Source of the DNA: Piromyces finnis
Taxonomy: Eukaryota > Neocallimastigomycota > Neocallimastigomycetes > Neocallimastigales > Neocallimastigaceae
NCBI GenBank assembly: GCA_002104945.1
Contig: MCFH01000048.1
Span: 372,001 to 436,000 of the forward strand
Length of the DNA stretch: 64,000 nt
Direction: 5' to 3'
Shown here: one piece after another, positions 56,517 to 64,000 of the stretch
Layout of the letters: each line of letters opens with the position of its first letter
How positions within the stretch are numbered: the first letter of the stretch is position 1
Notes under the pieces: model-generated
What the model saw: the letters and a program-made list of their open reading frames with translations, nothing else
Database searches by the model: none
Told to the model about the DNA's origin: nothing
Made by a program: the position numbers and the translations under genes

Positions 56517-58083
56517 TAGATTTTCTTTAAGAATATCTTTATTTTTGAATTTAAATTTATATTATCATTAATATCCATACTATCTGAGTTGGTAAAAGTA
56601 TCATGTGTAACGTTAGATTTTTGCTAGAATTATGACGTGGATTATTTGAATTATCATCCAATAGAATGTTTTCATTTTTATTTTGAATTTTTGAGTCAAT
56701 TTTTGGAAAATTTTTATTTATAAAAATTTTTTCACTATGATTAATATTTAAATTATCAGGAATATTTTCACCAGCATTATTGGTATTCGAAACATTTTTG
56801 GTGGTCAAATTTTCAGTTAAGGAATCATTATAATTATCAGGATTTTTAGAATTTTTATCATTAATAGCTTTATCAGGAGTTTTACAGCTATTATCAATAT
56901 TTGATCCAGGAGAAGGGTAAACATGATTATTTTTATTTTTAATATTTGAAATATAAATATTTTTCTTTCCAAAATTGCAATTATCATTTGCAATTTCTTC
57001 TAAAACTTTTAGAATATCATCAGTAAATTTATTTTTATTAAACTTCGAATTTGAATTAATATTTTTGTTTTTCTTATTTGGAGTGTCATTTTCTAAATTA
57101 CTGTGTAAATTATTTTTTAAATTACAATTTGAATTTTTATCAAATTTTATTGAACTATTATCTTTTGGTTTTGTATTTCTATTATTTTCTTCCCTCTGAG
57201 AATTCGTCTTGGTTCTATATTAGTTTCTTTCATTTCTTTATCAGTTTTTTCTTCTTTCTTGTCATTATATTTTAAATTTTCATTAACCGGGTCCTCGTCC
57301 ATAGCACTAATATTATCTTCTTCTATATTATTTTTAAATTAAATATTTTCATTATTCTTGGAAGTGGTCCTTTCTGTATTATTATTTTCATTATTTATAT
57401 TTAAATTTTTATCCGTAGTGTTGTTCTTGTTGTCAACAATTTTCTTTTTTATACCTTCTGTGTTCTTGTTGTTATTCATTGATTCTGAGGGGTCCCTTTT
57501 GTCATAATTTTTAATGTTATATGAATTAGTGAAGGAGAAATACGGATCATTTATATTTTTATTTTTATAAGTATAATGTGTCGGCTCATCTTCACATCAT
57601 TCAATTTCCCTTGAATAGTGGATTTTTAGCTTCTCATCACATATCTCCATAACGACGTACGAGTGATGTACTTGAACCCAAGAAAAATTCCTTTCTTCGC
57701 GTTTGGTGCGAATTTTGATTTGTTCAGTGTATAGTCCTTAAAGCAGCAAATACATCCAAACACTTTTAAGTATTTAAGATCAGCTTCCTTGTTAAAGAAT
57801 ACTTCATCTGGAATTAAATTATCGTTGCCTTGATGTGGTATTTTGTTGTAAATATAACAAGAATATTTAATAGCAAAACTCCAAAAGTCTTCAGATAATT
57901 TAACCCAATATAAAAGTGTTTTAGCAGAATTTTGAATAGTTTGGTTTATTCTTTCTGCTTTTCCATTTAATTCATGTGTAAGGAGGTGAGTTTATCTTTG
58001 TAAAAGTATAAGAATTTTGAATAGTTTGGTTTATTCTTTCTGCTTTTCCATTTAATTCATGTGTAAGGAGGTGAGTTTATCTT
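56517..58083 (-). pseudogene. copia C integrase C-terminal half and Asn-rich linker
   Basis: From right: KAERINQTIQNSAKTLLYWV and FWSFAIKYSCYIYNK (catalytic Glu region; near 57850-57990), GNDNLIPDEVFFN, LKVFGCICCFKDYTLNKSKF, GIFLGFKYITRTSLWRYV (57650-57800), then an Asn/Lys/Asp-rich linker with several stops (56557-57560). The linker runs straight into a short RNase H-like tail and the polypurine tract, so RT and RNase H have been deleted. An 85-bp duplication lies at its right end. Confidence 0.82.
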
Positions 58084-58095
58084 TGTAAAAGTATA
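57926..58095. repeat. 85-bp tandem duplication spanning an LTR insertion boundary
   Basis: Units 57926-58010 and 58011-58095. Each contains copia integrase sequence followed by the first 12 bp of the solo LTR (TGTAAAAGTATA). The duplication therefore happened after the LTR inserted. Confidence 0.88.
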
Positions 58096-58880
58096 AAATT
58101 TAAAACAGATTTTATACTTAAAACAAAGCAATTTTTATTAACACAAAAATAAAAAAATAAAACATTAAATTTTTATTTTAAGAAAACATTTTATTTAAAC
58201 TCTTAAAAATATTATTAACTATATAATAGTTAATAATTAAAAAATTAAAAATAACAATTACATCGATTTAATAAACAAAAATTACATGTATTTATATTTT
58301 TTCATAATTATATTCTAATATATTATTCTATTTAAATAAACATATATTTAATATAAAATAAACAACACTAATCTAATTAAATAATAAAATAACAAAACTA
58401 AACTAAAACTAATTCATTATACTTTTAATTCAATTTGAGTAAACTCAAAATTGAATAAAGCCCATGCATTATCTATAAAGCTATAAAGTAATTTAACATT
58501 ATCAATACTATTCTTAATATATTTCCTATTGAAATATAAACAAATCTATTTTTAAAACTAAGTTAAAATTATTAAACTATTCTAAATTTATATAAAAAAG
58601 TATAATCTATTCTAAAATTAAATAAAAAGTATTCAAAAAAATATTTTAATTATTTAAAATATTTGAAATATTTAAATTAAATTAAAATTTTTTTATTCCT
58701 TAAATTTAAATATGTATCTTAATTTAAATTTAACGGAATTATTATAAAATAATTTATTATTAAATATTCCATAAAATTTATTCAAAAATTTTATAATCAA
58801 TTTTACTAAATATTAATTTATTATTTAATAATTAATAATTAATTATTAAATAATCTAAAGATATATATTATATCTTTACA
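58084..58880 (+). mobile_element. solo LTR, 797 bp, TSD ATCTT
   Basis: TGTAAAAGTATAAAATTT to ATATCTTTACA, flanked by ATCTT at 58079-58083 and 58881-58885. Same family as the LTRs of the non-coding element but clearly diverged from them (substitutions and small indels). Splits the copia C integrase between the second Asp and the Glu region. Confidence 0.95.
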
Positions 58881-58885
58881 ATCTT

Positions 58886-58978
58886 AGATATACCGTTTTC
58901 CTTACAATACTTTATTACTTTACTGCTGTTATACTCTTTAGCGCCATCTGTGTTGAATGTTTTGACTTTATATTTGTC
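58886..58978 (-). pseudogene. copia C integrase fragment with second catalytic Asp
   Basis: Minus-strand ADKYKVKTFNTDGAKEYNSS and VIKYCKENGI: the second Asp (NTDGAKEY) of the D,D-35-E core. Lies between a solo LTR on the left and a SINE-like repeat on the right. Confidence 0.82.
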
Positions 58979-59387
58979 TGCAAAGAAATGTGTTCTTAAC
59001 AATAAAAGAAATTTATAATAATTTTCCAAAATAACTTAGTAAATTTAAAACACTTAAATTAACTGTTAATTATTAATATTTAAAATTATTATTAAAAATA
59101 CACAAATTTTAACTTAATAGGTTAGTGTTTAGCAATAATTTATTAATTAATAAAAACACAATTTTCTTTAAATATTTGAAAAAATTCACTCGTATTTATA
59201 TTAAAATTTTTTAAAATTAATTTAAAAGATTTTTTACAACTCAAATTTCTTAACCAATCAAAGAATTTCATGTTGGTAAAAAATCAAAATAAAAATTAAA
59301 TAAAATGAATTAAAAAAGAAAGTAATTTAAAAGTCTCAAACTTAAGACATTCGGACCAAAGTCTTAGTTACTAACCACTAAGACAAC
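58979..59387 (-). mobile_element. SINE-like repeat with tRNA-like head, copy 2
   Basis: About 409 bp on the minus strand. The head reads TCTTAGTGGTTAGTAAC: A box-like TAGTGGTTAGTAAC at 59367-59380. GTTTGAGAC at 59333-59341 is one base off the Pol III B box (copy 1 has it perfect). The spacing suits a tRNA gene, here decayed. The tail is AT-rich and ends CACATTTCTTTGCAG. Flanks AGAAATAAAG and ACAAATATAAAG could be an imperfect target duplication. It sits inside the copia C integrase. Confidence 0.5.
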
Positions 59388-59860
59388 TTCTTTATTTCTA
59401 CCATTCGTTACATTGTCAAAAGTATTATTGACATTCTTTAGTAATTCAATAATGATGTTCGGTGCTTCAGATCTTGATTTAAGAGTATAAATCCAAGGTT
59501 TTCTTGAATATTCATCCAGCATAGTCATAAAATATTTCTTATTGTTTACGGATGAATTAAATGGGCCTGAAATATCGGAGTGAATAATCTCTAGAACTCT
59601 TCCGGCCTTTGGTACGGTCTTGTTATGAGGAGACCTCTTCATTTTTTGATATTTTACAGTCTAAGCAATGAGTTACTTTAACTTTGTGCTGATTTAGATA
59701 TTTTTTCAGATCCTTTTGGTAGAAATGGTCTAATCTCTTACGCCATATACCTAAATCATCTTCAAAATTTGCAATGAATGGTTCATTTTTATTTTTATTA
59801 ATGTTTATGAGTTTAATTTTGAATTGGTTTAATTCATTTGTAAAGTTGCTACTTGTATTG
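59388..59860 (-). pseudogene. copia C zinc finger and first part of integrase
   Basis: Minus strand: LGIWRKRLDHFYQKDLKKYL (HH part), THCLDCKIS (CC part), then HSDISGPFNSSVNNKKYFMT (first Asp) and LDEYSRKPWIYTLKSRSEAP. A frame change at about 59640 separates the finger from the core. The remaining core is displaced by the SINE-like repeat. The finger is joined directly to gag sequence; no protease lies between them. Confidence 0.85.
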
Positions 59861-60143
59861 GCATCCTCCCCCATAGTCTTAGTGAGGGTTTTGTAAACGG
59901 AAGCGAGGATGTTATTAGTACGGTAGCTAGCAATAATCTTCACAATAACCATAGTGTAATCATCTTTGAGATTAAAGTTTATCTCAAAACTGTTGTCTTT
60001 GATGGTTCCAACGATGTCATGTTCAAAGTAATTAGTTAGACCCTGTCTAGAAGCGGCTACCTTAATTAAAGTACACCAGGTTTCAAAGTTGGACTTTCCA
60101 TGAAGACGTTGATTATTGGCTAAAATTAATTGTTAGGACATAC
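59861..60143 (-). pseudogene. copia C gag N-terminal part
   Basis: Minus strand from ATG at about 60143: LHGKSNFETWCTLIKVAASR, GLTNYFEHDIVGTIKDN, then MVIVKIIASYRTNNILASVY. This is the copia Gag capsid N terminus. A stop follows the first two codons. It fuses near 59860 to the segment before the integrase zinc finger, deleting the rest of gag, the knuckle and protease. Confidence 0.78.
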
Positions 60144-60225
60144 TAAAAATTTTAAACACACAAAATTTTGTTTTGAAGTTTTCTTAAGAAATTTTATTAT
60201 TGATTAGAGTTTAAGACTCTTAATC

Positions 60226-60490
60226 TGTGAAATAAATTTAATTGATAAATAATTTTATTTATAAGGTTAACAAAGAGAAAAAGTTACATTGTAAGTTTAC
60301 AGTTATATAATAAGATGTAAGGTCATGTGACCATAGAAAATAAAATAAATAAAAAATAATTATCTCTACAACACGTAGACATTACGTTTACAACACTTTT
60401 AATACATGTTTATGTTTTTATAAGTTAGTCACGTGTGTTCATAAATATATGATATAGAAAAATAAAATTATGTGTCCATAAATGTTAACA
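60226..60490 (-). repeat. 5' LTR of copia C, 265 bp
   Basis: Minus strand TGTTAACATTTATGG to AATTTATTTCACA, followed by GATTAAGAGTCTTAAACTC, the likely primer-binding region (60201-60225). Confidence 0.9.
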
Positions 60491-60495
60491 TAAGT

Positions 60496-61805
60496 AATTT
60501 CTTGTTTACATTTATAATTTTAAATTAATAATTTATATAAATATTTTAGTATTAATTTAATTACTATTAATCTGTGTTTAAAATAATGTTATTATAATAA
60601 TATTTAATTTAGAAATTTAACTGTTTATCATTTTTTGATATGCTACTCATAAAAAAACATAATAAAAATTAGCTGAATAAACACAACTTAACCCATAGTG
60701 ATTTACAATAAAAATAACTAATGATAACCCTTTAAAATGAATGAATAATAATTTTATAAAAATATAATCCTTTCTTTAAATAAATAATATTATCTTTATT
60801 ATATAATAAATTCTGAATAAAAACGACTTAATAGAGATGATAATAAAATAAATTATTAAATAAAATAAAACGACTTAATCCAAAAATGTATTAAAATAAT
60901 AATAAAATAATAATAATAAATAAAAATGAATAAATAAACTAAAAATAAAATGGTATACATCAAATTATTAATTCTAGTGTTTTATTCAAGTGTTCTTTAG
61001 AAATTCTTTTAAATTTATATATATAAATTAATAAATAAATAATTGAATAATTATCACTAAAAGTGATAAATTTAAAACCTGGAAATAGAACAATAACAAT
61101 AATTTTAAGATAAAATACAGAACTTTTTTATGTTTCTGTATAAAATGTGTGCTTATAATAATTGATATTTTTAATATTTTAATTTTGTTATAATTTTATT
61201 TTAATTTTATTTTAATATTATTTTAATTTTAAATTTTAATTGTTTTATTCAAGGTATTACACATTTAATGATAGTTAATGGTAACTTATAATTTTTCTAA
61301 ATTTAAACATTTTGAAGTAATAAGAAAATCAAATAAGTAATATTCTATAATATTTTATAATACTAAGACATGATTTTGATTTATTCTTTTAATTTTAATA
61401 AATAATGATAATAGTAATAATAATATTTAATAGTTAAAAATAATAATACAATTAATAAATGAAAATGTATAAAAGGAAGATATAACTCTTCTTTATAAAA
61501 ATCAGATAATAAATGGAGAATAAAAACGGACAATAAATAGATAATAAATAAATTATAAAATATAATAAAGAGATAACTTAAACATAATAAAAGAGTTTAT
61601 TTTCAAGTTTTGAGTGATTTATTTGTTAATTATAAAACATATTTTATTTTAAATTTATTGTTTCATCATAAATCCTAGAATTTATTATTTATTAAAAATA
61701 CTATATTATTCAAAAATATATCGGTCAACGCATCATTTTGATAAATAATGAAATTAATAAATATAAAATTATTATTAAACCTGATTTTTAAGTTAACCCT
61801 AAAAG
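60496..61805. other. non-coding AT-rich stretch
   Basis: No gene. A short block near 60636-60690 (ATAATAAAAATTAGCTGAAT) resembles 63126-63180 (ATAATAAAAACTAACTGAAT), so part of it is a dispersed repeat. Otherwise A/T-only sequence with poly-A/T and TAA-rich runs. Confidence 0.5.
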
Positions 61806-62500
61806 TAACTTAAAACAAGTTATAGTTTAATTAACTACTTTACCAAAATTCTAAAATGAAATTAATCCTTAACACTGCATATATTTCAATTATTGAAAGA
61901 AAATAATAAACTTTAATTAATCGAGATCAAAATGAATAACTTTTGTTAAATTAATTATTAAATTAACTATTTAATAACTTCTTTAGTAAATTACACTTTA
62001 AAAGTAAACAAATATAATAATTCATGTTATAAAATAATATAATTAAACACTTTTACTAAAATACTAAAAATAATCATTACTTTAATTAATTGTAAAATAA
62101 ACAACCTTTTATATTCTTTAACTTTTAATTACTTCTTTTATTGTTATTTCTACTTACTTTAATTAATTTTATTATTTTAATGTAAATAGTTTAAATTTAA
62201 AAGAAAATATAAATACGTGTAAATATTCTTATTTTAATCATAATCATTATTATTAACAAGGAAAATAGTTAAGTTAATATTTTTATAATTTTAATAATCA
62301 TTTTAAATAAAATTTTAAATATTTAAATATTAGAAAAACGAGTGTTTCTAATAAAACAATTTAGTGTTGTAACAAAACAATTTTATTAATTTTTATAAAA
62401 ACAATTTCAAATTTTAATTCATATAACTTATATAGTTATAATTAAAGATATAATATAATAATCACTTTTTGAAGTAAAATTCAAAATTAAGATTATTATC
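61806..62500. repeat. dispersed repeat R1, copy 2
   Basis: Second copy of 55113-55800, a few percent different by eye. No ORF. Confidence 0.75.
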
Positions 62501-63418
62501 AATTTATAACACATTTGATATATAATTAAATTTATATAATCATAAATTTAATAATTATATATTATAATAATAATAATAGTATTAATAGTAAGTATTAAAA
62601 CACAGATAGTTAAAAATTAAAATAATTAACATGTATAAAATTATTAAATTAAAAATTATAAATATGAACTTTTAGTTTATTTTATTGTTTATTTATTTTT
62701 TAAATTAAATAGTTTATAATTATACTTTAAAATAATAATTTTGTATAAATAGTAATTAAAAATTTAAAACTGTTCCTAATAATCAGCCAAAATTAGATAT
62801 ATTATATTAAATTAAATGATTACTAATTATCCAAGAGAGAAAAATTAGATATTTATTTTAATAAAACAATATTTTATAATACATACAAGATGTATAAATT
62901 TTTAATTATTTAATAATACTAGAGTTATTAAATAATATTATAGTTTTATAATTAAATATAATAAACTTTATATTTTAAAAGCTAACTATCACTTGTAAAT
63001 AGACAAGTATAAAAATCATTTATTTTTTTTTCTTTATTTTTATTTATTAAATTTTAGATACAAATATTATTATTATCTATATTCATTTATAGAATTGTAA
63101 AAATATTTTCTATGTATTACATTATGATATACTACTCACACAAAAATATAATAAAAACTAACTGAATATATACGATATGAAGGTATTAACTGGATATATA
63201 ACAAATTCAGATAATATCTATAATGAATTAAACATAAGAACTATAATTAAATAATTTCAATAATTCTTAATGAAAATGACTATTACTAAAAATAGAGCTA
63301 AACTATTTAGGTGTAACAACTATCATACATAAATTAAATAATTTTAATTATATAGTAGTTTAACGACAAGTTTTATTATTAAAAAATAATTTTTAGAATA
63401 ATTATAACTAAATGTACA
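62501..63418. other. non-coding AT-rich stretch with inverted R2 repeat
   Basis: 62870-63110 is the inverse of 55820-56080. The remainder is AT-rich without a gene. Confidence 0.5.
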
Positions 63419-64000
63419 TTGATCAAAAGTTCTCTTTCTACAAAGAATATGATTAACCAGTCTTCCAGCTCTAAATCTAACAAGAAAAAAAATTCACATT
63501 TCAACAACCACAAACCATTTATCAGCAACAATAATAACTCCCAAAAACATAATAATAATTATAATAATAATAATTACAAAGCTCAAAAAATTAGTTCAAA
63601 AAACTAAATAACGAACTTTCAGTGGTACTTCAATTGAACTTGATGACCTAAACTTTCAGTCAAAACTATTTATCAGTAATAAATTCTATTTCATTAATTT
63701 TAAGAAAAATTCTTATTAGCGGACTATATTCCGACAGATTTATTATTTGGAAATATATTCATGTCCAAATATGAAATTTATTATAACTATAATAAAAATT
63801 ATTCAAATTCAAATTTAAAATATGATTTTAACAAAAAGAAATTTAATATGAAGCATGCTACTAAATTTTCAAATTTAGAATAATTCATTTCTCATAATAA
63901 AAATGATATGAATGTTACGCCTATTACTTCTTCAGGTGTAAAAAACTAAAAAAATAAAATAAAAATTATTCCACCACTTTATATAATTTAAAAATAAAAT
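63419..64000 (+). pseudogene. decayed retroelement gag tail and protease-like region, runs off the right edge
   Basis: Plus strand. An Asn/Ser/Lys-rich open frame 63419-63607 (KPFISNNNNSQKHNNNYN) is followed after a stop by a stretch reading GTSIELDDLNFQSKLFISN and, in a shifted frame, DYIPTDLLFGNIFMSKYEIY. That resembles a retroviral-type aspartic protease region (the D-L-L-x-G part) but the catalytic DSG is not visible. Further in-frame stops occur near 63880, 63947 and 63988. The family is uncertain. Confidence 0.4.

Larger units (their letters stand above)
56234..60490 (-). mobile_element. copia C, complete but internally deleted element, TSD TAAGT
   Basis: LTRs at 56234-56503 and 60226-60490, flanked by TAAGT (56229-56233 and 60491-60495). 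Minus strand. Inside are gag N terminus, zinc finger, integrase and an Asn-rich linker; protease, RT and RNase H are missing. Nested insertions are a solo LTR (58084-58880) and a SINE-like repeat (58979-59387). The flanking duplication shows that it arrived by normal integration, so it was either mobilised as a deletion derivative or deleted afterwards. Confidence 0.88.

Noticed and set aside
57078-57275. Hydrophobic plus-strand ORFs in 56975-57275
   Set aside because: They are the antisense of the Asn/Lys-rich copia linker; Phe/Leu richness comes from reading AAT/AAA codons backwards.
58979-59387. Spliceosomal intron in copia C integrase
   Set aside because: It ends in TTTCTTTGCAG, but the 5' side lacks a good donor, removal does not restore the integrase frame, and the same repeat occurs at another site in copia B.

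Overview
This window reads as strongly AT-rich eukaryotic nuclear DNA made almost entirely of retroelements and integrated virus-like DNA. No ordinary host gene, rRNA or clear tRNA gene was recognised. The mix of Ty1/copia and Ty3/gypsy elements, many solo LTRs, a possible tRNA-derived SINE and two Rep-encoding (CRESS) ssDNA-virus insertions fits a repeat-rich genome such as an early-diverging fungus or another protist-like microbial eukaryote. The host cannot be fixed from this sequence. The genetic code looks standard, because the long ORFs spell Gln with CAA/CAG throughout.

Layout. 1-2.2 kb: copia element on the minus strand (gag, protease, integrase). 2.6-3.0 kb: tandem duplication. 3.1-10.85 kb: a decayed plus-strand gypsy gag-protease split by a nearly intact gag-protease-RT-RNaseH element that has no integrase (copy 1). 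11.6-13.1 kb: LTR fragment and a decayed relative (copy 5). 13.1-19.2 kb: minus-strand gypsy element broken by three solo LTRs with 5-bp target duplications. 19.3-21.8 kb: a whole CRESS virus genome (capsid plus Rep) bounded by a 42-bp direct repeat. 21.8-22.3 kb: a hairpin-rich spacer. 22.6-27.8 kb: a second, larger CRESS-like insertion (Rep, capsid, repeat-built fibre-like protein). 28.8-31.0 kb: copy 4 of the integrase-less family, minus strand. 31.1-34.8 kb: another minus-strand gypsy with two solo LTRs. 35.2-37.7 kb: copia 3' end and a solo LTR. 37.7-44.1 kb: a 6.3-kb non-coding LTR element with apparently identical LTRs, carrying eight covarying hairpins. 44.2-50.4 kb: copia scraps and copies 2 and 3 of the integrase-less family, joined head to tail. 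50.4-55.1 kb: copia copies sharing an LTR. 55.1-63.1 kb: dispersed repeats and an internally deleted copia flanked by a 5-bp duplication. 63.4-64 kb: start of another decayed retroelement.

Most genes here are copies or wrecks of mobile elements and do not form pathways. The most unusual items are the integrase-less, LTR-less retroelement family (pararetrovirus-like in content and arrangement), the unit-length CRESS genome, the CRESS-like insertion with a fibre-like repeat protein, and the non-coding LTR element with the hairpin array. Many reading-frame breaks sit in A/T homopolymers, so some may be assembly errors. Positions of breaks are approximate by a few bases where frames were read by eye.
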